A stretch of 64,000 bases of DNA from an uncultured Burkholderiales bacterium (lineage in GTDB: Bacteria; Pseudomonadota; Gammaproteobacteria; Burkholderiales; Burkholderiaceae): positions 1 through 64,000 of the forward strand of contig CALBEV010000181.1 of assembly GCA_937891045.1 (NCBI GenBank). Reading direction: 5' to 3'. Under the pieces are notes generated by a model that did not search any database, had not been told where the DNA came from, and saw nothing but the letters and a program-made list of their open reading frames with translations. The position numbers and the translations under genes were made by a program. Below are positions 1 through 8,562 of this stretch, piece after piece (position 1 is the stretch's first letter; each line of letters starts with the position of its first letter).

Positions 1-75
1 TTGGCCAGAAAATCGAAAAATATGTTTGATATCAATGGGTTACATCGAATCCAATAAAAATCTCCGGACACTAGT

Positions 76-244
76 GAATCTGACCCCAATTAGCACTGAC
101 CAGCTGAGCAAAACAATTGGAATCTGACCCCAATTAGCAGAGTAAAACAATTGGAATCTGACCCCCATTACCCATGGCGGGCGGCTCAAGCGTGGCTTCT
201 GACCAGCTGAGCAAAACAATTGGAATCTGACCCCCATTAGCCCA
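76..244. repeat. Degenerate direct repeats, possible insertion-element end
   Basis: A core reading GAATCTGACCCC followed by CATTAG or AATTAG occurs four times, starting near 76, 120, 154 and 224. A longer unit beginning CTGACCAGCTGAGCAAAACA occurs twice, starting at 96 and 199, about 103 bases apart. Multiple short terminal repeats of this kind are typical of some transposon ends, but no transposase is visible, so that reading is inference. The array ends about 20 bases before the bchI operator, so it marks the left edge of the photosynthesis cluster. Bases 1-75 hold nothing recognisable. Confidence 0.6.
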
Positions 245-263
245 TCAGGATTACCCTTGAAAG

Positions 264-281
264 TGTCAATCTAGCTTGACA
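264..281. promoter_or_regulatory. PpsR/CrtJ operator upstream of bchI
   Basis: TGTCAATCTAGCTTGACA matches the PpsR consensus TGT-N12-ACA and is a near-perfect extended palindrome, TGTCAA-N6-TTGACA. Its right half contains a TTGACA hexamer that could serve as a -35 element, so binding would occlude the bchIDO promoter. It lies 50 bases before the bchI start. The repressor is encoded in the window at 8610-9992. Confidence 0.8.
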
Positions 282-331
282 TTTCGAGTCATTTCCAAGA
301 GCATCCGAGCAGTTTGGCATTTGGAACGTCT

Positions 332-1351
332 ATGGCGAAAACCTTCCCCTTTGCGGCCATCGTGGGTCAAGATGAAATGTGCATGGCGCTGCAAGTGGTC
401 GCCGTCGACCCCACGGTCGGTGGCGTGCTGGTGCTGGGTGACCGGGGCACCGGCAAATCCACCGCCGTGCGGGCGCTGGCCGACCTGCTGCCACCCATCG
501 AGGTCGTGCTGGGTTGCCCTTACGGCTGCTCTCCCAAAGACAAGCACAGCGGCTGCGAACACTGCGCCGCTCTGAAAACCGACAAGCCCAAAACCGCCAA
601 GCGCCCGGTGCCGGTCATCGACCTGCCGCTGGGTGCCACCGAAGACCGCGTGGTCGGCGCACTCGACCTGGAAAAAGCCTTGTCGCAAGGCGTCAAGCAA
701 TTCGCCCCCGGCCTCTTGGCCCAGGCCAACCGCGGCTTTTTGTACATCGACGAAGTGAATTTGCTGGAAGACCATTTGGTCGATCTGCTGATTGACGTCG
801 CCGCCTCCGGCGAAAACCTGGTCGAGCGCGAGGGCCTGAGCGTGCGGCATCCGGCCAAGTTCGTGCTGATCGGCAGCGGCAACCCGGAAGAAGGCGAACT
901 GCGCCCGCAGCTGCTGGACCGTTTTGGCCTGAGCGTGGAAGTGCGCACCCCGCAAGACCTGGATTTGCGGGTGCAGGTGATCAAGCGCCGCGATGCCTTC
1001 GACCGCGACTCTGAGGGCTTCAAAGCCGACTGGGAAGCCGACAACACCAAACTGCGCCAGCGCATTTTGAAAGCGCAAAAAGCCGTGGGCCAACTCGAGA
1101 TCCCCGACGAGCTCTTGCGCTTGTGCGCCAAGCTCTGCCAGGCCTTGGGCACCGATGGTTTGCGGGCCGAACTCACCCTCATGCGGGCCACACGCGCCTA
1201 TGCCGCCTTGCACGGCGCGAAGAAAGTCACGGCGGCGCATTTGCGGGCCATTGCGCCACTGGCATTGCGCCATCGTTTGCGCCGCAATCCGCTGGACGAC
1301 ACCGGTTCGGGCGAGCGGGTGCAACGCAGCTTGGACGAGGTGCTGGCCTGA
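332..1351 (+). CDS. bchI: Magnesium chelatase ATPase subunit BchI
   Basis: AAA+ subunit of Mg chelatase, which with BchD and BchH inserts Mg2+ into protoporphyrin IX, the first committed step to bacteriochlorophyll. At 339 residues it is of normal family length. The Walker A motif GDRGTGKS is at residues 36-43 and the Walker B region LYIDEVN is near 136-142. The ATG at 332 is preferred over an in-frame TTG at 314 because a GGA element sits about six bases upstream and MAKTFPF fits the family start. The stop codon overlaps the bchD ATG by one base, implying translational coupling. A PpsR operator lies upstream. Confidence 0.97.
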   Translation: MAKTFPFAAIVGQDEMCMALQVVAVDPTVGGVLVLGDRGTGKSTAVRALADLLPPIEVVLGCPYGCSPKDKHSGCEHCAALKTDKPKTAKRPVPVIDLPLGATEDRVVGALDLEKALSQGVKQFAPGLLAQANRGFLYIDEVNLLEDHLVDLLIDVAASGENLVEREGLSVRHPAKFVLIGSGNPEEGELRPQLLDRFGLSVEVRTPQDLDLRVQVIKRRDAFDRDSEGFKADWEADNTKLRQRILKAQKAVGQLEIPDELLRLCAKLCQALGTDGLRAELTLMRATRAYAALHGAKKVTAAHLRAIAPLALRHRLRRNPLDDTGSGERVQRSLDEVLA

Positions 1352-3081
1352 TGCTGGACGCCTGGGACCAGGCGCAACGAGCGCTCTTGTGTTTGCAGGT
1401 CGATCCCGTGGGCTTGGGCGGCGTGTGGCTGAAGGCGGGTTTTGGGCCGGTGCGGCAAACCTGGCTCACGCAGTTGCAACACCTCGGCATCAACCTGCAG
1501 CGCATGCCCCACCACATCGACCACGAACGACTGCTGGGCGGCATCGATTTGTCCGTTACTTTGGCGCAAGGCCGTGTCGTGGAACAACGCGGTTTGTTGG
1601 CGCAGGCCGATGGCGGATTGGTGTTGTTACCGATGGCCGAAAAACTCAGCCCGTCCACCTTGGCCATGTTGTTGCAAGCGCAAGACCAAGGCCAGGTGCA
1701 GGGGTTGTCCTTGAATAGCCTGCACCCCAGCCGCTTCGGTGTCGTGGCTTTGGATGAATCCTTGGACGACGAAGCCGGTGTGCCGCTGAAATTGAAAGAG
1801 CGTTTGGCGCTGTGGCTGGATGTGCAAGCCGTGGATTGGCGCGAAAGCGAAGCACAACTCGCGCCCTTGCCAGCGCACGAACGCCAACACGTGCGCAGCT
1901 TGTTGCGCCAAGTGCAAGCCACCACGGCGCAGCAACAAGCCTTGTGCGAAGTGGCGATGGCGCTGGGCGTGGACAACCTGCGGGCATGTTTGTTGGCGCA
2001 ACGATTGGCCTGTGTGAATGCGGCTTTGCACGAACGCAGCCAGTTGGACGACGAGGACCTGCAGTTCGCGGTGCAAATGGTGTTGTCGCCCCGCGCGACA
2101 CGCATGCCTGCCAATGCGAACGCAGAACAGCCGCCCGAGCCGCCAGCGCCCGAACCCGACACACCCGACAACGACACCCAGAACGAACCAGATCAAGCAC
2201 CCAGCAGCGAACCCGAAGCTTTGGAAGACCTGTTGTTGGCTGCGGCCATCGCCAGCTTGCCACCGAAGTTGCTCGATCAACTTTTGCTGGGCGGCGCAAA
2301 AACCAAACCCCAGAGCAGCAGCGGCAGCAGCGGCCAAGCGCAGCTCTCGAAACAACGCGGCAGACCTTTGTCGCCGCGCCCTGGCAAACCCGGTGCAGGC
2401 GCACGTTTGCATTTGCTGGCCACCTTGCGGGCTGCAGCACCCAAACAAAAACTGCGCAGCCAACACGCTGGTCAACGCATCGCCATCCGAACCGAAGACT
2501 TTCATGTGCAACGTTTTGCGCACAAGGCTGCGTCTTGCATCATCGTGGCGATGGACGCCTCGGGCTCGGCGGCCTTGGCCCGTTTGGCCGAGGCCAAAGG
2601 CGCGGTGGATATTTTGTTGCAACAGTCTTATGCGCGGCGCGACAGTGTGTGTGTGATCGCGTTTCGCGGTTCACAAGTGCAAACCTTGTTGCCCGCCACG
2701 CGCTCCTTGGTGCGGGCGAAAAAAGCCTTGGCTGGCTTGCCCGGTGGCGGCGGCACACCCATTGCCCTGGCGTTGAAACACCTCAGCGAACAAGCGCTGG
2801 CTTTGCAACGTGCAGGCATGACACCCTTGTTGGTGATGCTGAGCGATGGCAAAGCGAACGTGACCCTGGAGGGATTGGGCGGGCGAACCCAAGCGCAAGA
2901 AGACGCGATGAAGTGGGCGCAACAGTGGGCGCGATTGGGTTTTGCATCGCTGTGGATTGACACCGCCGTGCAACCCACGGGCCATGCTCAAGAGCTGTCG
3001 CAAGCCATGCAAGCGCGTTACCTGCCCATGCCCTATGTGGCCTCGCAACGCGTCGCTGACGCGATTGCTTTCATCCGCTAA
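1351..3081 (+). CDS. bchD: Magnesium chelatase subunit BchD
   Basis: BchD forms the two-tier hexameric ring with BchI in Mg chelatase. The 576 residues show the expected three parts. The first is an N-terminal AAA-like region with a degenerate nucleotide site. The second is a Pro/Glu/Asp-rich linker at about residues 255-290 (repeated PEP and PDTPDND-type runs). The third is a C-terminal von Willebrand A domain with the MIDAS motif DASGSAA near residue 401 and GGGTPIAL further on. The start shares one base with the bchI stop (TGATG). bchO follows after 5 bases, so bchIDO is one operon. Confidence 0.97.
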   Translation: MLDAWDQAQRALLCLQVDPVGLGGVWLKAGFGPVRQTWLTQLQHLGINLQRMPHHIDHERLLGGIDLSVTLAQGRVVEQRGLLAQADGGLVLLPMAEKLSPSTLAMLLQAQDQGQVQGLSLNSLHPSRFGVVALDESLDDEAGVPLKLKERLALWLDVQAVDWRESEAQLAPLPAHERQHVRSLLRQVQATTAQQQALCEVAMALGVDNLRACLLAQRLACVNAALHERSQLDDEDLQFAVQMVLSPRATRMPANANAEQPPEPPAPEPDTPDNDTQNEPDQAPSSEPEALEDLLLAAAIASLPPKLLDQLLLGGAKTKPQSSSGSSGQAQLSKQRGRPLSPRPGKPGAGARLHLLATLRAAAPKQKLRSQHAGQRIAIRTEDFHVQRFAHKAASCIIVAMDASGSAALARLAEAKGAVDILLQQSYARRDSVCVIAFRGSQVQTLLPATRSLVRAKKALAGLPGGGGTPIALALKHLSEQALALQRAGMTPLLVMLSDGKANVTLEGLGGRTQAQEDAMKWAQQWARLGFASLWIDTAVQPTGHAQELSQAMQARYLPMPYVASQRVADAIAFIR

Positions 3082-3086
3082 GGCCT

Positions 3087-3977
3087 ATGTTCGAGTCGTT
3101 CTACCCAGCCCTGTCCTGGGAACAACACCAGGCGCATTGGCCTTTGTCAGAACACAGCCAGTTTGTGAATGCGGCGGGCTTGCGCTGGCATGTGCAAACT
3201 TTGGGCGATGGGCCCTTGTTGTTGATGCTGCACGGCTTGGGTGCATCCACCCACAGTTGGCGCGGGATGGCGCCCTTGTTGGCCGCGCATTACCGCGTCA
3301 TGCTGATCGACTTGCCCGGCCATGCGTTCAGCAGCACGCCTTCTGCACAGGCCGCAGGTTTGCCCGACATGGCGCAGGCCCTGCAGGGATTGATGACGCA
3401 ACTGCAAACCTGGCCGCAAGTGGTGGTAGGTCATTCAGCAGGTGCCACCTTGGCAGCGCGTTGGTTGTTGAACCACCCGGATCGACCCGCCCCAGATCTG
3501 GTGGCCTTCAACCCCGCGTGGTTGCCGCTCTCGAGCACGGCGCATTGGTTGTTTCCTTTGTCGGCCAAACTGATTTCACTCAACCCCTTGTCGGCCTGGC
3601 TGTTTGCCAAAGCCATGCAACAAGAAATGTTTGTAGGCAAAATTTTGAGCAGCACCGGCTCGCACTTGGCAGCCGAGGATGCGGCTTGCTACAAGCTGTT
3701 GATGCAATCCCCCTCGCATGTGCAAGGCGTGTTGCAAATGATGTTGCACCACGACTTGGGGTCCCTGCCCCAGCAACTGGCCGAGTTGAAAAGCCGGGTG
3801 TTGATCTTGGCTGCTGAAAACGATCAAGCCGTGCCGCACGACCATGCGGTCACCGCGCAGCAACGCATCCCGGGCGCTGCGCTCTTGTCACTTCAAAGCT
3901 TGGGGCATTTGGCGCACGAAGAAAACCCGCAACTTTGTGCACAGATGGTGTTGAAGTGGTTGCAGGATCTAGCGTGA
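3087..3977 (+). CDS. bchO: Alpha/beta hydrolase BchO, Mg-chelatase accessory protein
   Basis: Alpha/beta-hydrolase fold protein of 296 residues that always accompanies bchID in purple bacterial clusters; its exact reaction is not established. The sequence shows MLHGLGAS (oxyanion region), LIDLPGHAFS, a nucleophile elbow GHSAGA near residues 114-119, and a C-terminal LGHLAHEEN that supplies the likely catalytic His. It follows bchD by five bases and is the last gene of the bchIDO operon. Downstream, the usual cluster order is interrupted by the mntA/hepT pair. Confidence 0.93.
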   Translation: MFESFYPALSWEQHQAHWPLSEHSQFVNAAGLRWHVQTLGDGPLLLMLHGLGASTHSWRGMAPLLAAHYRVMLIDLPGHAFSSTPSAQAAGLPDMAQALQGLMTQLQTWPQVVVGHSAGATLAARWLLNHPDRPAPDLVAFNPAWLPLSSTAHWLFPLSAKLISLNPLSAWLFAKAMQQEMFVGKILSSTGSHLAAEDAACYKLLMQSPSHVQGVLQMMLHHDLGSLPQQLAELKSRVLILAAENDQAVPHDHAVTAQQRIPGAALLSLQSLGHLAHEENPQLCAQMVLKWLQDLA

Positions 3978-4013
3978 AAGATATGATGGACGCCATTGAG
4001 AAGTTGGAAAACG

Positions 4014-4307
4014 ATGATGAAGCCTTCACAGTCGCTGCAAACCCACCGAGCCGCTATCCGATCTGTGGTTGAGCGTCATCGCGCTTGCAACGCTCGCGTG
4101 TTTGGCTCTGTACTTCATGGCAACGACCATGAAGGCAGTGATTTGGATATCCTGATCGACCCGACGCCAGAAACCACTTTGTTTGATATAGGCGCCATTC
4201 GACACGAGCTGCTGCAACTGTTGGGGGTCCAAGTAGACGTTGTTACGCCCAATGCGCTGCCGGATTCTTTCCGAGCCAAGGTGATTGCTGAAGCCCGTCC
4301 GGTATGA
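4014..4307 (+). CDS. mntA: MntA-type minimal nucleotidyltransferase antitoxin
   Basis: Small nucleotidyltransferase (97 residues from the ATG at 4014; a second ATG is at 4017) of the MNT family. In characterised MntA/HepT pairs the antitoxin AMPylates and neutralises the HEPN toxin. The hallmark GS-X9-D-X-D motif is intact: GSVLHGNDHEGSDLDILID at about residues 32-50. Its stop overlaps the downstream HEPN start as ATGA, the usual arrangement for this pair. Base composition is visibly more AT-rich than bchO and tspO on either side, which suggests acquisition. No role in photosynthesis is indicated. Confidence 0.85.
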   Translation: MMKPSQSLQTHRAAIRSVVERHRACNARVFGSVLHGNDHEGSDLDILIDPTPETTLFDIGAIRHELLQLLGVQVDVVTPNALPDSFRAKVIAEARPV

Positions 4308-4657
4308 GCCAAGAACAACGTTTAGCCGATTATTTAGCTCATATCCTTGAAGCCATTGAGCGTATTGATACGTATGTCTCTGATTTGGATGAGCTTGCTT
4401 TTTTAAAAAGCCATCTCGTTCAAGATGCTGTGATTCGTAATTTCGAAATCATTGGCGAAGCATGTAACAACATTGAGAAGCGTTATTCCAACTTTGCCGC
4501 TGAGCATCCGGAATTGCCTCTTTCTTCAGCCTATCAAATGCGCAATGCCTTGGCACATGGGTATTTCAAGGTTGATTTTGAAGTGCTTTGGAAAACCATC
4601 CACAACGACCTGCCCCTGCTCTACGATAAGATCAAAGCTGCCCTTCCCAAAGGCTGA
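4304..4657 (+). CDS. hepT: HepT-like HEPN toxin (DUF86)
   Basis: 117-residue HEPN-domain protein, the toxin partner of the preceding nucleotidyltransferase. The all-helical sequence carries the HEPN motif R-X4-H as RNALAH followed by GYF (about residues 79-87), and a conserved IGEACNNI helix. HepT toxins are RNases whose RX4HXY motif is AMPylated by MntA. Here the residue at the Tyr position reads H-G-Y, so the acceptor is present. The start overlaps the mntA stop by four bases. It ends four bases before the convergent tspO stop, so the pair fits tightly between bchO and tspO. The coding sequence is AT-rich. Confidence 0.87.
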   Translation: MSQEQRLADYLAHILEAIERIDTYVSDLDELAFLKSHLVQDAVIRNFEIIGEACNNIEKRYSNFAAEHPELPLSSAYQMRNALAHGYFKVDFEVLWKTIHNDLPLLYDKIKAALPKG

Positions 4658-4661
4658 AGCT

Positions 4662-5150
4662 TCAAGGCCCAAAAGGACCGTTGAGTTGAATCGTGCTGTG
4701 GTTCAAAAAGCCTGCTGTTGTGACCCACACCAAATAGGGCAGGATCATGAGGCTTGAGAGCTTGGAGATGCGCCACAAACCTAGGATGAGCAGCAACACC
4801 GAGGCCCACAGCACATAGAGTTCACTCAGCGCCCAGTCGGGGCGCTTCAGGGTGAAATACAGCCAACTCCACAGCACATTCAACGCGCCATTGACCCCGA
4901 ACATGAGTCCAATGGCGAGTTTTTGTCTGGCGCTGGTGGCCAGCTGCCACGCACCCCAACCACTGAGGGCACACAGCGTGAAGATGGTGGTCCAGATCGG
5001 GCCAAACGCGATGTCGGGCGGCTTCCACGGTGGTTGCTTCAAGGCGTAGTACCACGGCCCCAAATCGGTGAGCGAGCCGCCAATACCGGCCACCAGAAAG
5101 CTGCAGGCAAAGGCGATGCCCAAACCGCCCCAGCGCTTGACAGCGCTCAT
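4662..5150 (-). CDS. tspO: TspO/MBR family tryptophan-rich sensory protein
   Basis: 162-residue outer-membrane-type TspO homologue with five predicted membrane helices. It is rich in Trp and aromatic residues, for example WYYALKQPPWKPPDIAFGPIW, the family signature, and NVLWSWLYF. In Rhodobacter TspO binds tetrapyrroles and dampens photosynthesis gene expression under oxygen; the same role here is inferred from position. The ATG at 5150 overlaps the bchP stop (ATGA), so it is translationally coupled to bchP, a strong link to the pigment pathway. Confidence 0.93.
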   Translation of the reverse strand: MSAVKRWGGLGIAFACSFLVAGIGGSLTDLGPWYYALKQPPWKPPDIAFGPIWTTIFTLCALSGWGAWQLATSARQKLAIGLMFGVNGALNVLWSWLYFTLKRPDWALSELYVLWASVLLLILGLWRISKLSSLMILPYLVWVTTAGFLNHSTIQLNGPFGP

Positions 5151-6334
5151 GTGCGAACCATGCCAAACAAGTGCGCCAAATCTTTGAAAAAGATACGCAC
5201 ATGGGCCATGGGTTTTTTGCGCACCAAGACCTTGTTCATGTAGGACTCGAAGGTGAGTTGTTGCACGTCTTTGTCTTCGCAAATCTTCACAAATTTTTCG
5301 CGGCGGCGGTCGTTCTGATACCAGAAATACTGCATGATGCCCAGCACCCAAAACACCTTGCCGTGGTCTTTCATGAAGACTTTGCGGGCTTGTTTCAAGT
5401 GCACCGGGTTGTTGGTTTCCAGCGCCAGTTGCACCGCGTCAGCTGCCATGCGGCCACAAGCCATGGCGTAGTAAATGCCTTCACCCGAAGCAGGGGCCAC
5501 CACACCTGCCGCGTCACCGGCCAACACAATGTCGCGGCCGTTGTCCCATTTGGGCAGCGGTTTCAAGGGAATCGGCGCACCTTCACGGCGCAAGGTTTCC
5601 ACGTCACTCAAGCCCGCAGTTTCACGCAAACGCGCCACCGCACTGCGCAATGAAAAACCTTTGTCGGCACTGCCGGTGCCAATGCTCATGGTGTCGCCGT
5701 GGGGGAACACCCAGCCGTAAAAGTCGGGGGACAAACTGCCTCGGTAATAGACGTCACAGCGGTCCGGGTCGTAGTCGGGCTGGCCATTGGCCGCACGCAC
5801 GATCTCGTGATAGGCAAACACGTACTTGGTGCGCTCTGCGCCCTCAATGGTTTGACGCGCCACCTCGGACTTGGCCCCATCCGCGCCCACAATGAAACGC
5901 GCTCGCAGGCTTTGCTCGGGGGTTTTGTTGTCCACGCTGCCAATGTGCACACGCGCCACACCATCGGTGTCGCGTGTGATTTTGGAGAACGAACCCCGCA
6001 AGCGTGTCGCGCCATGCGAACGGGCGCGTTCACGCAACCATTCGTCAAAGCTGTCGCGGTTGACCATGCCGACAAAACCGTTTTCAATCGGGATGTCCAC
6101 CTTGTTGTCGCTGGGCGAAATCATGCGGGCACAACGTGCTTTGGCCGCCAACAAATGGTCGGGGATTTCAAAGTCTTTGATGCAGCGCGGTGGGATGGCG
6201 CCGCCACAAGGTTTGGTGCGGCCTTGGCGGTCCAGCAACAACACCTTCCAACCGCGCAACGCCAGGTCGTCAGCCGCCGTGGCACCTGAGGGTCCACCGC
6301 CAATCACGATCACGTCATAGGTATCAGTATTCAT
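5147..6334 (-). CDS. bchP: Geranylgeranyl diphosphate/bacteriochlorophyll reductase BchP
   Basis: Flavoprotein that reduces the geranylgeranyl tail of bacteriochlorophyll a to phytyl (three double bonds). The 395 residues begin with an FAD-binding Rossmann motif (VIGGGPSGATAADDLALRG, residues 10-28) followed by the family motif KPCGGAIPPRC. A second FAD contact, GDAAGVVAPASGEGIYYAM, lies near residue 265. The start has a good AAGGAG site upstream. It overlaps the 3' end of the upstream transporter gene and its stop overlaps tspO. Confidence 0.96.
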   Translation of the reverse strand: MNTDTYDVIVIGGGPSGATAADDLALRGWKVLLLDRQGRTKPCGGAIPPRCIKDFEIPDHLLAAKARCARMISPSDNKVDIPIENGFVGMVNRDSFDEWLRERARSHGATRLRGSFSKITRDTDGVARVHIGSVDNKTPEQSLRARFIVGADGAKSEVARQTIEGAERTKYVFAYHEIVRAANGQPDYDPDRCDVYYRGSLSPDFYGWVFPHGDTMSIGTGSADKGFSLRSAVARLRETAGLSDVETLRREGAPIPLKPLPKWDNGRDIVLAGDAAGVVAPASGEGIYYAMACGRMAADAVQLALETNNPVHLKQARKVFMKDHGKVFWVLGIMQYFWYQNDRRREKFVKICEDKDVQQLTFESYMNKVLVRKKPMAHVRIFFKDLAHLFGMVRT

Positions 6335-7676
6335 GGCCCAACTCCTTGGAATGATGGCTGGCCGGCACAGACAAAGAAGGTGTGCGCGGTGCGTCGTAAC
6401 GCCCTACCCACACCGCACACGCGGCTGACATGGCAAACATCAGCGCTTCGAAACCAAATACCCACGCATAAGCAGTGCCTTGTGCGTGAACAAACCAATG
6501 CGACAAATCGCTGGCACCGGTGCCCAGCAAACCGCCGACACCAAAGGCGATGGCTTGCGCCGCGCCCCACAATCCCATGCGGGTACCAGCGCGGTCTTCA
6601 CCACCTTGGGTGGCCAAGCGCATCATGGTGGCGATGGCAGCGATGGAAAAACTGCCGTTGGCCACACCCAGCAAAAACACATTGGCCTTCAGCGGCCAAG
6701 GTGGCCCAGAAAGACCCGCCATGCACAAACCGACCATGGCCACGCCCGAGACAACACAACCACCGACCATCCAAGATTGCACCGAGCCCATGCGCCCCGC
6801 CATCCATGAACTGCCAGCGAGGGCCACGATCAACATGCCGCACAACACGGCCGAGTGGTGGAGGCCCGACAATTGGGTGGTTTCACCGGGGGTCAAACCA
6901 AACGTCGCACCCGCGAACGGCTCCAAGATCAGGTCTTGGGCGCTGTAAGCCAGCATGGACAAGAACACAAACACGGTGAAGGCTTTGGCCTGCGGTTCGT
7001 TCCACACGCTGGCCAAGACTTGTTTGAAATCTTGTTGATGCACAGGTTTGTTGTCCGTGGACACCAAGCTGCTGGCTTGGCCTTCCAAGCCCCACAAAGC
7101 CAAGCCCGTGATGATCACCACCAAGACACTCAGGCTGGCACTGATGTCGAGCAAGCGCTCGGGTGAATAGGGTTGCAACAATTTGCCCACCGTGATGGCG
7201 GTGACTGCGAAGCCCACGATCATCATCATCCACACGGCGGTTGCCGCAGGTGCGCGGCGTGTTTCAGCCACCCGCTTGGACATCAAGACCAACAAGGAGG
7301 TGCCACAGGCACTGACGCCAAAACCAATCAAGCTGAAGGCCAGCACCGACAAAGCGATGCCTGCTGATAAGTGATCAGCCATCTGTACCGTGGCGACGCT
7401 GGCCAAATACCCACCAGTGGCCAACACCGTCATGCCACCCATCATCCAAGGCGTGCAACGCCGTCCTTGGTCCGCGCCAAAGCCCATGCGCGGTCGCACC
7501 ATTTGCACCAGGTAGTGAAAGCCCACCAACAAACCGGGCAAGAGCGCGGGCAGCGCCAACTCGACCACCATGATGCGGTTCAAGGTCGAGGTGGTGACCA
7601 CCACCACCGCGCCCATACAAGCTTGGATCAAACCCAGACGGGCAATTTGCAGCCAAGTGAACCCTGTTGCACTCAT
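6324..7676 (-). CDS. PucC-family MFS protein in bchG-bchP operon (Bch2/ORF428-like)
   Basis: 450-residue, twelve-helix major facilitator protein of the BCD/PucC family. It corresponds by position and sequence type to ORF428 (G428, Bch2) between bchG and bchP of Rhodobacter. That family includes PucC and LhaA, which are thought to deliver or shield bacteriochlorophyll during antenna assembly. Recognisable motifs are STLNRIMVVEL in helix 1 and AYSAQDLILEPFAG in the central region. The ATG at 7676 overlaps the bchG stop (ATGA) and has an AGGAGG site seven bases upstream. It is one of three paralogues in the window. Confidence 0.9.
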   Translation of the reverse strand: MSATGFTWLQIARLGLIQACMGAVVVVTTSTLNRIMVVELALPALLPGLLVGFHYLVQMVRPRMGFGADQGRRCTPWMMGGMTVLATGGYLASVATVQMADHLSAGIALSVLAFSLIGFGVSACGTSLLVLMSKRVAETRRAPAATAVWMMMIVGFAVTAITVGKLLQPYSPERLLDISASLSVLVVIITGLALWGLEGQASSLVSTDNKPVHQQDFKQVLASVWNEPQAKAFTVFVFLSMLAYSAQDLILEPFAGATFGLTPGETTQLSGLHHSAVLCGMLIVALAGSSWMAGRMGSVQSWMVGGCVVSGVAMVGLCMAGLSGPPWPLKANVFLLGVANGSFSIAAIATMMRLATQGGEDRAGTRMGLWGAAQAIAFGVGGLLGTGASDLSHWFVHAQGTAYAWVFGFEALMFAMSAACAVWVGRYDAPRTPSLSVPASHHSKELGHEY

Positions 7677-8560
7677 GACACCACCTCCTGCAAACCACGC
7701 AGCGACCAAGCGCTGACCATCATGCCGCTGACGAACAGAGGCACACCAAAAGCACTCACGCTCAAGGCTTTTTCCACCGGTTGTTGAATGAAGCGCACCA
7801 TGAGGGGGAGTTGCGCCACAGTCAGCAACACCACAGCCAAGGCGGCGTTGGGTGAGCCCCAATGCAACAACAAGGCCGCCACCGCCCACTGCGCCACCAG
7901 CATGAAGCCGCAAGCGGTCCAGGCTGCTTTGGTCACGCCCATTTGCACCGGCAAAGAACGCACCCCCATGAGGGCATCGCCTTGCACAGCTTTGAAATCG
8001 TTCAGGGTCATGATGCCGTGCGCTCCCAAGCTGAACAGCAAGGCCAACACGATGGTGTCTTGCGGGGGCATGGCACCGCCCAACATGACGGCCGCACCAG
8101 TGACCCAAGCGAGTCCTTCATAGCTGAGTGCACAGGCCGAGTTGCCCCACCAACCATTGGCTTTCAAGCGCACCGGTGGTGCGCTATAAGCCCAGGCCAA
8201 GACCAGCCCCAAGCCACTGGCGGCAAAGCCCCAAGGCCCGAGTTGCCAAGCCCACAACAAGGACAACAGCGTCCAAATGACGGCGATGTACAGGCCCCAG
8301 CGCCCGGGCATGCGGCCTGAAGGAATGGGACGATCAGGTTCGTTGATGGCGTCGACATGGCGATCAAACCAATCGTTCACCGCCTGGCTGGTAGCGCAGA
8401 CCAAGGGCCCGGCCAGCAAGATGCCGCCGATGATGAGCAACCAGTTGTCGCTCAGGGATTGACCGGTGGAGACCATGCCGCAGGCGAAGGCCCACATGGG
8501 CGGAAACCAGGTGATGGGTTTGAGCAGCTCGGCGACGGTGGCGAGGTCGGGACGGTTCAT
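7673..8560 (-). CDS. bchG: Bacteriochlorophyll synthase BchG
   Basis: Membrane UbiA-family prenyltransferase that esterifies bacteriochlorophyllide a with geranylgeranyl or phytyl diphosphate. The 295 residues contain the first Asp-rich motif NDWFDRHVDAINEPDRP (residues 62-78), a second (LNDFKAVQGD, near 192), and multiple hydrophobic helices. The ATG at 8560 is chosen because MNRPDLATVAELLKPITW fits the family. It sits just downstream of a PpsR operator region and a long palindrome (8563-8593), so it probably has its own promoter in addition to readthrough from ppsR. Confidence 0.96.
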   Translation of the reverse strand: MNRPDLATVAELLKPITWFPPMWAFACGMVSTGQSLSDNWLLIIGGILLAGPLVCATSQAVNDWFDRHVDAINEPDRPIPSGRMPGRWGLYIAVIWTLLSLLWAWQLGPWGFAASGLGLVLAWAYSAPPVRLKANGWWGNSACALSYEGLAWVTGAAVMLGGAMPPQDTIVLALLFSLGAHGIMTLNDFKAVQGDALMGVRSLPVQMGVTKAAWTACGFMLVAQWAVAALLLHWGSPNAALAVVLLTVAQLPLMVRFIQQPVEKALSVSAFGVPLFVSGMMVSAWSLRGLQEVVS

Positions 8561-8562
8561 GC

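Noticed and set aside
266..1324. 352-codon open frame antisense to bchI
   Set aside because: It is a frame shadow of GC-rich coding sequence: no ribosome-binding site, no recognisable domain, and a low-complexity Gln/His-rich product.
3981..4067. Mini-ORF (MMDAIEKLENDD...) just before mntA
   Set aside because: It runs into mntA in another frame, has no recognisable similarity and only a weak ribosome-binding site. It is more likely spacer.
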